Below, in pieces: positions 11,311 through 19,952 of a stretch of 64,000 nt of DNA. A program made the translations under genes and the position numbers. The DNA lies in assembly GCA_021794595.1 (NCBI GenBank), contig JAJYQN010000133.1, positions 1 through 64,000 of the forward strand. The letters run 5' to 3'. The first letter of the stretch is position 1. Every line of letters starts with the position of its first letter. The notes beneath the pieces were generated by a model, which was not told where the DNA came from, searched no databases, and saw nothing but the letters and a program-made list of their open reading frames with translations. Source of the DNA: Pseudomonadota bacterium. Its GTDB lineage: Bacteria > Pseudomonadota > Gammaproteobacteria > Acidiferrobacterales > Acidiferrobacteraceae.

Positions 11311-12977
11311 TGTTCGCCTTCAGACGCACGCGCCGTCTCCTGCATATCACCGCGGTTTTCATTTATCACGACCTAGACGAATTCGTCGTCAATCTGCACC
11401 TATTTCGGCTCTATCGCTACGCACTCCGCCTCCTGCCCTGGCGGTGGGGCAGGCGGACCTTGGCGCCGCGTGGCGAGCGCCTGCGCTTGGCGCTCGAAGA
11501 GCTAGGACCGATCTTTATCAAGTTCGGCCAAATGCTATCGACGCGGCCGGACCTTATTCCCGACGATATCCTGGTCGAATTGAGTAAGCTACAAGATCAG
11601 GTCCCGCCGTTCCCGGGGGACCAGGCCATCGCCCTTATCGAGGCCGCCTACGGATTCCCGCTTGCGCAAGCCTTCCGGGACTTCGATCCCGCCCCCATCG
11701 CCTCGGCGTCCGTGGCCCAGGTCCACTTCGGAGTACTCCACGATGGCACTGAGGTCGCGATCAAGGTGCTGCGTCCCGGCATCGAAAAGATACTGCAACG
11801 CGATCTGGCCTTACTCGAGACCCTGGCATCACTCGCTGTTCGCTATTGGCCGGACGCCAAACGGCTGCGGCCCCTGGAGGTCGTCGGGGAATATCACAAG
11901 ATCGTCTACGACGAGATGGATCTTGCGCACGAGGCCGCGAATGCGAGCCAGCTGCGCACCAATTTTGCGGGCTCAACGCTCTTGTACGTACCGCAAGTCT
12001 ATTGGGACTACACGCGCCGCACCGTCATGGTCATGGAAAGAATCAGCGGCGTACCCATATCCAATATCGAGGCGCTGGTAGCGAACGGCGTGGACTTGCG
12101 CCGGCTTGCCCACAATGGTGTCGAGATCTTTTTTACCCAAGCCTTCCGCGATGGCTTTTTTCATGCCGACATGCACCCCGGCAATATCTTCGTGTCTTTT
12201 ACCGGACAATACCGCGCGGTCGACTTCGGGATCATGGGCACACTTAGCGCCGAGGACAAGTTTTATCTTGCCCAGAACATCTTGGGCTTCCTGAACCGTG
12301 ACTACCGCAGCATAGCGGAGGCACATGTGCGCGCCGGATGGGTGCCAAGAACGACCCGCGTGGACGAACTCGAGGGGGCGATTCGGACGGTCTGCGAACC
12401 GATATTCGCAAAGCCTATCAAAGACATCTCGTTTGGCCGGCTGCTCCTCAACCTCTTTCAAACGGCGCGGCGGTTCCATATGGAGGTTCAGCCGCAGCTC
12501 GTGCTTCTGCAAAAAACGCTTTTTAATATCGAGGGCTTGGGCCGGCGCCTCTATCCGGATCTGGATCTCTGGATCACGGCCAAGCCATTCCTCGAGCGCT
12601 GGATGCGAGAGCAACTGGGGCCAGGCGCCGTATGGGCAGCCATCAAGAAGGAGTATCCGACATGGATCAAGATCTTGCCCGACATGCCGCGCTATTTGCA
12701 TGCGACCCTGCAACAGGCTAAGGATGGCGAGTTAACCGTGCGCGGGCGCTCGGACGAGATCGACCGCCTCGTCGTCGATATGCGCAAACGTCACCGGCGC
12801 ATCATGATCGGCTTACTCGGTGCCGCTTTAGCTGTCACGGGCCTTTTGATCTTTGGCCTGACGCACCCGATTTTCGTGTCCCAGTACCTTGGCGTGATCG
12901 AGATCGCCGTGGGTGTGCCAGGCGTGGCGCTGCTCGCGTGGTCGCTCTTTGATCTCGCCCGGACGCCGGCCGAATAA
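11310..12977 (+). CDS. ubiB: Atypical kinase/ATPase UbiB
   Basis: 555-aa UbiB/ABC1/ADCK atypical kinase-like ATPase needed for ubiquinone synthesis. Signature blocks are KFGQMLSTRPDL (KxGQ), the alanine-rich nucleotide loop ASASVAQVH, catalytic-type FHADMHPGN and the metal-binding VDFGIMG. Two C-terminal membrane helices occupy about residues 500-550. Its start overlaps the ubiJ stop by 1 nt. The operon ends here; the next DNA is the repeat-flanked island. Confidence 0.96.
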   Translation: MFAFRRTRRLLHITAVFIYHDLDEFVVNLHLFRLYRYALRLLPWRWGRRTLAPRGERLRLALEELGPIFIKFGQMLSTRPDLIPDDILVELSKLQDQVPPFPGDQAIALIEAAYGFPLAQAFRDFDPAPIASASVAQVHFGVLHDGTEVAIKVLRPGIEKILQRDLALLETLASLAVRYWPDAKRLRPLEVVGEYHKIVYDEMDLAHEAANASQLRTNFAGSTLLYVPQVYWDYTRRTVMVMERISGVPISNIEALVANGVDLRRLAHNGVEIFFTQAFRDGFFHADMHPGNIFVSFTGQYRAVDFGIMGTLSAEDKFYLAQNILGFLNRDYRSIAEAHVRAGWVPRTTRVDELEGAIRTVCEPIFAKPIKDISFGRLLLNLFQTARRFHMEVQPQLVLLQKTLFNIEGLGRRLYPDLDLWITAKPFLERWMREQLGPGAVWAAIKKEYPTWIKILPDMPRYLHATLQQAKDGELTVRGRSDEIDRLVVDMRKRHRRIMIGLLGAALAVTGLLIFGLTHPIFVSQYLGVIEIAVGVPGVALLAWSLFDLARTPAE

Positions 12978-13070
12978 AGGCGTGTACGGGTACGGCCAGA
13001 ATTTGGACTTTCCGCACTGCGGGACTACGTCATTGGCCAGTCGGCTTCCTCCGCCCCCACTAAAGAAGGT
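12978..13070. other. Spacer between ubiB and the left inverted repeat
   Basis: 93 bp after the ubiB stop. Nothing recognisable, and no strong terminator hairpin with a T-run was seen. Confidence 0.35.
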
Positions 13071-13312
13071 CTTCAGGCTTTCGTGGGAGCAAGAGGGTGT
13101 GGGCTTCTATCAGGCGCCTCCGCGGGCCAGTATTCCACCCCACCGTGTGACACGGAACGGGTCCAAAGCCCTTGGGATTACTGGCGCCGCAGCGAGTGAC
13201 GACAGTGGCGATATAAGTTGCCTCGGGCGATACCCAGTTTAAGCGAGTACCGGTACGCGTGGTGGCCGCCAGGCTCCTTTGGACGCAAAGCGATACCGGA
13301 TCAGCGAAGACG
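13071..13312 (+). repeat. Left arm of a perfect 242-bp inverted repeat
   Basis: Every base of 13071-13312 matches the reverse complement of 14998-15239; I aligned both arms completely and the match stops exactly at these borders. Read on the minus strand, one frame through it gives an ORF tail containing VVTRCGA and, near the outer end, GAAGCCCACACCCTCTTG. This resembles the 3' part of IS200/IS605-type tnpB elements, an identification I hold loosely. The arm lies between ubiB and the toxin-antitoxin genes. Confidence 0.93.
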
Positions 13313-13708
13313 GTCTTTGACCGCGGTTTTCTGGGCAACCCGCTCACGACACCCGTCTATCATAGCTTGCCCAAAGACCCAGAGACGCCCTCTGCCAGGG
13401 TTACTCGCCACCCCGACACGTCGCACCGCCGCGCCGCCACAGAGGGGATGAAACGCCAGATCCCGCTCCTCATAGGCAAGGCTTGTGGCTAAAGGGGATG
13501 GCGTCAATGTTCTCTGAAGCCAATACATCCCGCTGACGTTGACCGGACTAGCGGGCATGACGATGGCCACGGGGCTTTTTGTCATCGCCCCAGTTGAGCG
13601 ACGCTGTCGTCGTCAGGTGCGCTACCCAAATGGGGTGATCGATATGCGCGTACGCGCCCAGCCAAATGAAAATGCGATACGGGAAGCAACCCTTACAGCA
13701 GAGCGTAC
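13313..13708. other. Non-coding inner flank of the island
   Basis: About 400 bp between the left repeat arm and the antitoxin promoter. ORFs cross it on both strands but none has a ribosome site, a recognisable domain or neighbour support. It may be the residue of a mobile element interior. Confidence 0.35.
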
Positions 13709-13745
13709 ACACGAACTTGTGCTACACACGAATATGTGTTATAAA
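13709..13745 (+). promoter_or_regulatory. Promoter with two tandem operator-like sites for the toxin-antitoxin pair
   Basis: -35 TTGTGC (13717-13722), a 17-bp spacer and -10 TATAAA (13740-13745) make a good sigma-70 promoter. Two near-identical palindromic sites, ACACGAACTTGTG (13709-13721) and ACACGAATATGTG (13726-13738), are 17 bp apart and overlap it. Such spaced repeats are what a ribbon-helix-helix antitoxin would bind for autorepression. Confidence 0.65.
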
Positions 13746-13778
13746 TATTCCTCCTGGAATTCCCATAAGGCCGGTCCT

Positions 13779-14117
13779 ATGTCGAACATAACCTTTGCCA
13801 TCGATGATGATTTGCTGCGGAAATCGAAGGTTGCCGCGGCGCAGATGGATACATCACTTAATGCCATCGTGCGGACATTGCTGGTTGGATTTGTGGAGTC
13901 TGTTGGAGGAAAAGTCCAGCAACCGGAGAATTACCGAAAGCTCTTGGATTTTTCGCTTGGAAAGGTGACCTACCGGTCCCTGATGAAGGATCTCAATATC
14001 GATAGCGATGAATCGCTTTTTCTCATGATGTGCGGCGCAGGCCTTCCCATGCCCCGCTTGGCAGAGGAAGAGACCCAACAAATGGTTGATCTCATCGGGA
14101 AGGTCATAAGTGCGTGA
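13779..14117 (+). CDS. Ribbon-helix-helix-like antitoxin
   Basis: 112 aa. Residues 3-38 (NITFAIDDDLLRKSKVAAA, then LNAIVRTLL) match the strand-helix-helix pattern of Arc/CopG-type regulators, with the remainder presumably binding the toxin. The ATG at 13779 follows an AAGG ribosome site; an in-frame start at 13539 would add sequence across the promoter and is rejected. It overlaps the PIN-domain gene by 8 nt, the usual antitoxin-first order. The region is AT-richer than its neighbours, which suggests transfer. The exact family (VapB-like or other) is not settled. Confidence 0.7.
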   Translation: MSNITFAIDDDLLRKSKVAAAQMDTSLNAIVRTLLVGFVESVGGKVQQPENYRKLLDFSLGKVTYRSLMKDLNIDSDESLFLMMCGAGLPMPRLAEEETQQMVDLIGKVISA

Positions 14118-14670
14118 GAGTGTCTGCGAACTGGTTGTTCCAGACGCCGGCCCGCTTATTACATTAGCTTACGCGGACCGGCTTGATCTGTTGCTGGGGC
14201 TGGGCGTCGAAGTTGTCGTCGTTGATATGGCGAAGGTAGAGTTAACTCGCCATCCCACGCCAACGAGCGAAAAAATTCTCGCTTTTCTTGCGGGCAATAA
14301 CGTAAGGGTTATAGAGACAGAAATTGGCAAAGAAGCGATGACGCAAGGATCGGCGTTCAAAAAACGCCACGCCGGGGAGCGAGCGATCCAAGACGCTTTA
14401 TTTGAATTTTCCGATGAATCAGAACGGCAAGGGAAACCGCGGTACGCATTGTTGTTGTTCGAAGAACACAAAATCTCTGGTGCGAGTTTCGTTCTTCCAG
14501 ATAACGTATACGTTATTTCCACAATGGCATTTCTACGTAAGCTAGAGGAAATGTGTATTATAGAATCTGCTATGGATGTTCGCGATGCAGCAGTGAAGGC
14601 TGGGCGCGAGTTCTCGCAACTCGATGTAAGTCATCCGCCTAGAGGCAATCCCGCGACCAAACCATTGTAG
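14110..14670 (+). CDS. PIN-domain protein, probable VapC-type toxin ribonuclease
   Basis: 186 aa. The N-terminus VVPDAGPLITLAYADRLDLL is the first strand of a PIN domain with acidic D12; further candidate metal ligands are E44 (AKVELT), E90 and D95 (GERAIQDAL). It looks closest to the predicted nucleic-acid-binding PIN group around DUF3368. The start is GTG at 14110, inside the antitoxin's last codons. VapC toxins cleave tRNA or rRNA, but the target here is unknown. The final acidic position reads FEEHK rather than the usual DD pair, so activity needs checking. Confidence 0.7.
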   Translation: MRESVCELVVPDAGPLITLAYADRLDLLLGLGVEVVVVDMAKVELTRHPTPTSEKILAFLAGNNVRVIETEIGKEAMTQGSAFKKRHAGERAIQDALFEFSDESERQGKPRYALLLFEEHKISGASFVLPDNVYVISTMAFLRKLEEMCIIESAMDVRDAAVKAGREFSQLDVSHPPRGNPATKPL

Positions 14671-14997
14671 TCGATAGCATTAGAGTAAAACGCCCTCAGA
14701 CGCGGCTGCGCGCGCGGGAACCGCAGGGCAACAATTGTCCTAGTCGCAGCGCTGTCCTCCTGTCCACGAGTAGGTACGAGCGTCTTATCAGGTTTTTGCG
14801 CAGGCCCTCCCCTACTTGGCCGAGAGGCCAAAGTCCTCTGGATCCGGTCTTGGCAAGCGACCAGCCAGTTCATAGCTTATGGTGCGTAACAAGCCATTCT
14901 TTAAAGCTCTTCCGGGGTTTTTGTGGGTAGTGCATAAAAGCCTCATGACGGACACCCCGCGGGCTCGAGGCTAAGCTTCCCACAAGGGAGGAGAGGG
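14671..14997. other. Non-coding stretch between PIN gene and right repeat arm
   Basis: 327 bp without a supportable gene. The minus-strand ORF here has no ribosome site or family resemblance. No promoter or terminator was identified. Confidence 0.35.
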
Positions 14998-15239
14998 CGT
15001 CTTCGCTGATCCGGTATCGCTTTGCGTCCAAAGGAGCCTGGCGGCCACCACGCGTACCGGTACTCGCTTAAACTGGGTATCGCCCGAGGCAACTTATATC
15101 GCCACTGTCGTCACTCGCTGCGGCGCCAGTAATCCCAAGGGCTTTGGACCCGTTCCGTGTCACACGGTGGGGTGGAATACTGGCCCGCGGAGGCGCCTGA
15201 TAGAAGCCCACACCCTCTTGCTCCCACGAAAGCCTGAAG
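14998..15239 (-). repeat. Right arm of the perfect 242-bp inverted repeat
   Basis: Exact reverse complement of 13071-13312. The arm ends 20 bp before the stop codon of the convergent-side GNAT gene, so the element sits tightly between ubiB and that gene. No target-site duplication was evident directly outside the two arms. Confidence 0.93.
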
Positions 15240-15259
15240 CAGATCGGTGCGCCCACTTC

Positions 15260-15736
15260 TCAGCCCCAGTCCAGACGTTTGGTAAAGTTGACGACGCTCG
15301 GCCGCTCTTCGTAGCCTAAGGAGGGATAGAAACCGCGCCGGTACGACTCCCGTTCGCGGCTATTCAAGACACTGATGCGAAAGCACTTGCGGGCCGCGGC
15401 TTCGTTTTCTATCGCCGCCATCAAGGCCTTGCCCACGCCCCGGTTCCGGGCCGAGCCGATCACAAAAACCTCGGTAATCGCGAGCTCTCTTCCGGCAAAC
15501 AAGAGATGGGTGACCACCTCTCCGTGCACATAACCTACAACCTTGCGATCGTGTTCGGCCACCAAGAGGAGCGCGCTCTCTTCGGTGATCAAGGCCGCGA
15601 GGCGTTGCGCCAGCGTGCTGCCGTCGGCCTTAAACGCCGGGTTCCAACCAAGCTCCCTATGTAATTGCATAACGCCCGGGAGGTCCGTGGGCTGGAGCGG
15701 CCGAATTTTGACAGGCAAAACACTCTGACTCGCCAT
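15260..15736 (-). CDS. GNAT-family N-acetyltransferase
   Basis: 158 aa. The acetyl-CoA loop appears as SARNRGVGKALMAAIENEA (R/Q-x-x-G-x-G/A), preceded by the central strands LLVAEHDRKVVGYVHG and ITEVFVIG, and followed by ERESYRRGFYPSLGY, the usual terminal motif. The substrate cannot be told from sequence. It starts 4 nt after the ctpA stop, so it may be the last gene of the gpmI-envC-ctpA run. Confidence 0.85.
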   Translation of the reverse strand: MASQSVLPVKIRPLQPTDLPGVMQLHRELGWNPAFKADGSTLAQRLAALITEESALLLVAEHDRKVVGYVHGEVVTHLLFAGRELAITEVFVIGSARNRGVGKALMAAIENEAAARKCFRISVLNSRERESYRRGFYPSLGYEERPSVVNFTKRLDWG

Positions 15737-15740
15737 GACA

Positions 15741-17069
15741 TCATCCTCGAAAATGTTGGAACACCGCGACTCCCTTCAAGAGATCGAACGCCTGACGCAA
15801 CTGGTAGTCCTGATTCAGTATATGCTCCACCTTGGCCGAAACAAGCACGCCCCGAGCGACCGGCTTTTTGGGAGGATTCGGGTTGCCCAGGTGCCCAGGC
15901 AGATTGATTTCGCGCAGAAAGGGCTTGTGGTGACTGGGCACGAACCGACCCTCGTGCACCACAATATTGGGCGTGATCCCGATATTCTGGATGGAGCGCC
16001 CACTCGGCGTAAAGTAGCGAGCCGTGGTCAAGCGGAGGGCCCCGCCATTGGACATCGGCATGATGGTTTGGACGCTTCCCTTACCAAAGGTCTTGGAACC
16101 CATGATGATCGCGCGTCGATTGTCCTGGAGCGCGCCAGCTACGATCTCGGCGGCCGACGCCGATCCCCCGTTGACGAGAACCACCATCGGGGCACCGTGT
16201 AGCAAATCCGGCCCGTGGGCATGGAAGACGATGTCTGAGCTCGGCACGCGGCCGCGCGTGCTGACAATCACCCCTCTGTTCAGAAAGTCGTCGCACACCG
16301 CGACTGCGGCATTCAGTACCCCGCCCGGATTGTCGCGCAAGTCGAGTATGAGGCCTTTAAGCGGGCCATGGTTCTCGGCCTTCAGGTGCAAAAGAGCGCG
16401 CGTTACGCCACGGCCCGTGTCGCCCTGGAACTCGGAGAGACGCACATAGCCGTAGCCCGGCGCTAGGAGCTTGCCGACGACACTGTGGATTTTGATAATT
16501 TGGCGGTCGAGATGGAAGGTGAGAGGGCGAGTGACGCCCTTCCTCAGGATCGTCAAGGTCACCGAAGACCCGGGACGGCCGCGCAAAAGGTGGACCGCTT
16601 TGCGCAACGATAAGCCTTGGATGAACGTGCCATTGATGCGCACGATCAAATCGCCGGGGCGGATGCCGCTGCGCCCTCCCGGCGTCCCGTGAATCGGGGT
16701 CACTACTCGCAGAAAACCCTTGTACTCGGTGACTTCCAGACCCACTCCGCCGAAGCGACCGGTGGTGTCGACCTGCAAGTGCTTATATTGACGGGGGTCG
16801 AGATATTGGGAATGGGGATCGAGATTGTTCACCATGCCGCGGATGGCGTTATTGATCAACTTGCGATCGCTGACCGGAATGACGTATTCGGCCTTCACAA
16901 TATTGAAGACTTCAGCAAACGTTCGGAGCTCTTTCAGGGGCAGGCGCGCGAGAGCCGCGTTTTGATGAGCCTCGCGCTGGGCTTGCACGGCGCGCTCTAT
17001 AGTGAGCCCGGCACCGAGGAACACGCCGGTGAGGAGGATGAGCGCGTAGCGCATGATGCTTTTCTTCAT
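15741..17069 (-). CDS. ctpA: Carboxy-terminal processing protease (S41 family)
   Basis: 442-aa periplasmic serine protease with an N-terminal signal or anchor (MKKSIMRYALILLTGVFLGA). A PDZ domain lies around GIRPGDLIVRINGTFIQG. The catalytic dyad is the serine in NGGSASAAEIVAG and the lysine in SKTFGKGSVQ. Members trim periplasmic and cell-wall proteins. The ATG at 17069 was chosen because the signal peptide begins there; an in-frame start at 17150 would run into envC. It lies downstream of envC, a conserved proteobacterial order. Confidence 0.94.
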   Translation of the reverse strand: MKKSIMRYALILLTGVFLGAGLTIERAVQAQREAHQNAALARLPLKELRTFAEVFNIVKAEYVIPVSDRKLINNAIRGMVNNLDPHSQYLDPRQYKHLQVDTTGRFGGVGLEVTEYKGFLRVVTPIHGTPGGRSGIRPGDLIVRINGTFIQGLSLRKAVHLLRGRPGSSVTLTILRKGVTRPLTFHLDRQIIKIHSVVGKLLAPGYGYVRLSEFQGDTGRGVTRALLHLKAENHGPLKGLILDLRDNPGGVLNAAVAVCDDFLNRGVIVSTRGRVPSSDIVFHAHGPDLLHGAPMVVLVNGGSASAAEIVAGALQDNRRAIIMGSKTFGKGSVQTIMPMSNGGALRLTTARYFTPSGRSIQNIGITPNIVVHEGRFVPSHHKPFLREINLPGHLGNPNPPKKPVARGVLVSAKVEHILNQDYQLRQAFDLLKGVAVFQHFRG

Positions 17070-17094
17070 ACCGCAGATCTCCGATAGGCCGCCG

Positions 17095-18264
17095 TCAATG
17101 GGCGAGCCAAGCCAAGGGGTCCAAAGGTTGACCGTTGTGGCTGAGGTCAAAATAGAGTCCGGGCCGCGAAAACCCGCCGCTGTCGCCTACGGTCGCGATC
17201 ACTTCCCCACCCCGAACGAAATCGCCCACATGCTTTAACAGGGTCTGGTTATGGCCATAGAGGGTCATATACCCGTCCCCGTCTTGCAGTATTAACAACA
17301 ATCCGTAGCCACGCAACCAGTTGGCGTAAACGACCCGTCCGGAAAAGACCGCCCGAACGTCCTCGCCGGGCCGCCCTGGGATGACGATTCCCGCCCACCG
17401 GTTCAGTCCGCCGCGTAAGGCGCTCGCCCGCAGGGTCGCAAATCGGGCCGGTATCGGCAAGGGCAAGCGGCCTCGGAAGTCACCGAACGGCCCGCGCAGG
17501 TCGGGGATCCGTCCCGGGACCTTGGGAAGCCGGCGCAGTCCGCGCACCAGGGCCTGGAGACGGTGGGCGCGGGCGCGCAGCGCGCGCAGCCGAGAACGGC
17601 CGCTCAAGGCCCGATGGTCCAATTCCTCGACCAAGACCCGGCGCTGGGTCAGGGCCGCCTCTAAGCTGCGCTCTTGCCTCGACTCGGCCCGAGTGATGAC
17701 ACGGGCCTCCTTGATCTTGGCGCGGATGGCCGCTGCGGTCTGGCCTAAGGCCCGAAGGGTACGATGCGCGGCCTCGAGCTGTTGGGCGCGGGAACGGACG
17801 ATATAGCGATAATACTCGACCATTCGCGCGACGAGCCGTGGGCTCTCTTGACTAAAAAAAAGCTGGAGAGTGCCAGCCCGCCCCATCATATAGGCCGCGG
17901 CCGCCTGACGCGCGATGGCGGTCCGCTCGGCGTTACGAGCCTGCCGCAAGCGCGCCGCGCGCGCCCTGAGATCGATTATTTCCTGTTGCAGACCCTGTTC
18001 GTGGGTCCTCGTCAGCACGAGCCGTCGGCCCACTTTGGCCACCTTGTCCTCGGCTAAGCGCAGCGCGTCCTGGGCGTGGCTACGATCGCGCAGCGTTCGG
18101 TCGAGGCCGCGCTGCAAGGCCGCCTCCTGCTGACGCAGGACACGCAACTCGGAGCGGACGCCCGCCTGCGCCCAAAGCGGGGACAGCGCCACTATGGCGC
18201 CCCAGAGGATTCGCGCCTTGAGGCCCGGTTTTAGTGCCCGTTTCGCAGCCGACGTGGCGCTCAC
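17095..18264 (-). CDS. envC: Murein hydrolase activator EnvC
   Basis: 389 aa. A signal sequence is followed by a long coiled coil (about residues 40-250, rich in Gln, Arg and Ala) and a C-terminal LytM/M23 domain. The LytM domain appears degenerate: the first zinc-ligand position reads YANWLRGYG while LYGHN and LSHNGQPLDP remain, as in EnvC, which activates amidases at the septum without cutting peptidoglycan itself. It overlaps gpmI by 4 nt (ATGA), indicating translational coupling. Confidence 0.9.
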   Translation of the reverse strand: MSATSAAKRALKPGLKARILWGAIVALSPLWAQAGVRSELRVLRQQEAALQRGLDRTLRDRSHAQDALRLAEDKVAKVGRRLVLTRTHEQGLQQEIIDLRARAARLRQARNAERTAIARQAAAAYMMGRAGTLQLFFSQESPRLVARMVEYYRYIVRSRAQQLEAAHRTLRALGQTAAAIRAKIKEARVITRAESRQERSLEAALTQRRVLVEELDHRALSGRSRLRALRARAHRLQALVRGLRRLPKVPGRIPDLRGPFGDFRGRLPLPIPARFATLRASALRGGLNRWAGIVIPGRPGEDVRAVFSGRVVYANWLRGYGLLLILQDGDGYMTLYGHNQTLLKHVGDFVRGGEVIATVGDSGGFSRPGLYFDLSHNGQPLDPLAWLAH

Positions 18265-19808
18265 TTCAGCTCTATTAAGGGCTGTCCCGTCATTTCCGAG
18301 GGCGGACTGACGTTTAAAAGTCGCAAAATGGTCGGTGCCACGTCCTCAAGCGAGCCTTGCGGGCTCATGCTTGCCGGGCGTCCCAAGTACAGCAAGGGAA
18401 CCGGGTTCGTCGTATGGGCGGTGTGCGGCTGACCGCTCTCAGGATCTCGCATCTGCTCGGCGTTGCCGTGATCGGCCGTGATCAAGATCTCGCCCCCGCG
18501 CGCCTTGACCGCCGCCACAAGCTTGGCAAGGCAGCTATCCAAGGCCTCGATGGCGCGCACTGTAGCGGCGAAATCTCCGGTATGGCCGACCATATCGGGA
18601 TTCGCAAAATTACAGATAATCACATCGTAACGCCCGGTACCCACGGCGTCGATAATCTCTTGGGTAACACGTGCGGCGCTCATCTCGGGGCGGCAGTTGT
18701 AAGTCGGCACGTCGGTCGGCGAGGGCACCAGAATTCGTTCCTCGCCCTCGAACGGATTTTCTTCGCCGCCGTTGAAAAAGAAGGTCACGTGCGCGTACTT
18801 TTCCGTTTCCGCGACCCGTAACTGGCGCTTGCCGAGATCGGCGAGATAGGCCCCCAAAACATTCACAAGCCGGGTCGAAGGAAAGGCCACCGGCATGCTG
18901 AACTCGGCCTGATACTCGGTCAGGCTCACAAAGCGGCCGAGCTTGGGTTGGGCGGCGCGCGGGAAGCCATCGAAGGCCGGCTCCACGAACGGCCGGCAGA
19001 TCTGGCGCGCACGGTCGGAACGGAAATTCATAAAAACCACCACGTCACCATCGTCGATGGCGCGGGGGGCCTCGCTAGGCCGGACGATCGCGGTCGCCTT
19101 TACGAACTCGTCGTTTTCGCCGCGCGCGTAGGCGAGCGCCAGGGCATCGGCGGCGCTGGCGGCCCGGTACTCCGCCTTACCGGTCGTCAAAAGGTCGTAC
19201 GCGGCCTGAATACGCGGCCACCTGTGGTCCCTATCCATCGAATAGTAGCGTCCGATAACGGACGCGAAACGCCCTCGGCCGAGGGCCGCGAACTTCGCCT
19301 CCATGGCCGCTATCGAGGCCCCGGCGCTCTGGGGAAGGGTATCCCGGCCATCCAAGAACGCGTGGAGGTAAACCTGGTTCAGGCCACGCGCGACGGCAAG
19401 CTCGGCCATCGCGTGAATATGGTCCTCGTGACTATGAACCCCGCCCGGAGAGAGGAGTCCTAGGATATGAAGGCTTTTGTGACTATCACGGGCTAGATCG
19501 ACCGCATCCGTTAGGGTCTTGTTGGTAAAAAAGGCGCCGGAGGCTATGGCCCGGTTGATTCGGGTATACTCTTGGTACACCACCCGGCCGGCGCCCAAAT
19601 TCAGGTGGCCCACCTCGGAGTTGCCCATTTGTTTGGACGGCAGGCCGACCGCCGCCTCCGAGGCCTGAATCAGGCTATGAGCACCCCCGGCCCAGGCCTG
19701 GTCCCACCAGGGCTTGCGAGCGGCGATGATGGCATTGTTCTCGACTTGCTCGCTATATCCCCAACCATCCAGGATAACGAGCACAAGCGGCTTTGGCGTA
19801 AAAGGCAT
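18261..19808 (-). CDS. gpmI: 2,3-bisphosphoglycerate-independent phosphoglycerate mutase
   Basis: Interconverts 3- and 2-phosphoglycerate in glycolysis and gluconeogenesis using two Mn ions. It is 515 aa, the usual length. The start of the phosphatase fold is LVILDGWGYS, the phosphoserine is in KQMGNSEVGH, and later metal ligands lie in FANPDMVGHTGD and TADHGNAEQM. It is the first gene of the gpmI-envC-ctpA unit and is divergent from the ArsR gene. Confidence 0.96.
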   Translation of the reverse strand: MPFTPKPLVLVILDGWGYSEQVENNAIIAARKPWWDQAWAGGAHSLIQASEAAVGLPSKQMGNSEVGHLNLGAGRVVYQEYTRINRAIASGAFFTNKTLTDAVDLARDSHKSLHILGLLSPGGVHSHEDHIHAMAELAVARGLNQVYLHAFLDGRDTLPQSAGASIAAMEAKFAALGRGRFASVIGRYYSMDRDHRWPRIQAAYDLLTTGKAEYRAASAADALALAYARGENDEFVKATAIVRPSEAPRAIDDGDVVVFMNFRSDRARQICRPFVEPAFDGFPRAAQPKLGRFVSLTEYQAEFSMPVAFPSTRLVNVLGAYLADLGKRQLRVAETEKYAHVTFFFNGGEENPFEGEERILVPSPTDVPTYNCRPEMSAARVTQEIIDAVGTGRYDVIICNFANPDMVGHTGDFAATVRAIEALDSCLAKLVAAVKARGGEILITADHGNAEQMRDPESGQPHTAHTTNPVPLLYLGRPASMSPQGSLEDVAPTILRLLNVSPPSEMTGQPLIELK

Positions 19809-19860
19809 GGGTATAGCGTGCTCCGGGCGGGTCCCGTTCTACGGTCTTTTAAATCCCGCT

Positions 19861-19873
19861 TATATTGTATAAT
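19861..19873 (+). promoter_or_regulatory. Candidate promoter -10 with AT-rich palindrome upstream of the arsR-type gene
   Basis: Contains a consensus TATAAT at 19868-19873 within TATATTGTATAAT, an AT-rich near-palindrome of the kind bound by BigR/SqrR-type regulators. The -35 is weak. It lies 80 bp before the regulator start in the divergent gap with gpmI. Confidence 0.45.
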
Positions 19874-19952
19874 GTTTTGCTGGCGGCGACAGCTGGCAAA
19901 AAAAGGCTTAATGTGCCAGAAGCGGTCCTTACTATTACATAGGGAGTCGAAT

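Noticed and set aside
13060-13347. Minus-strand ORF (95 aa) across the left repeat arm
   Set aside because: No start signal, lies in the repeat, and the same frame exists in the other arm; best seen as a transposon-end remnant, not a gene.
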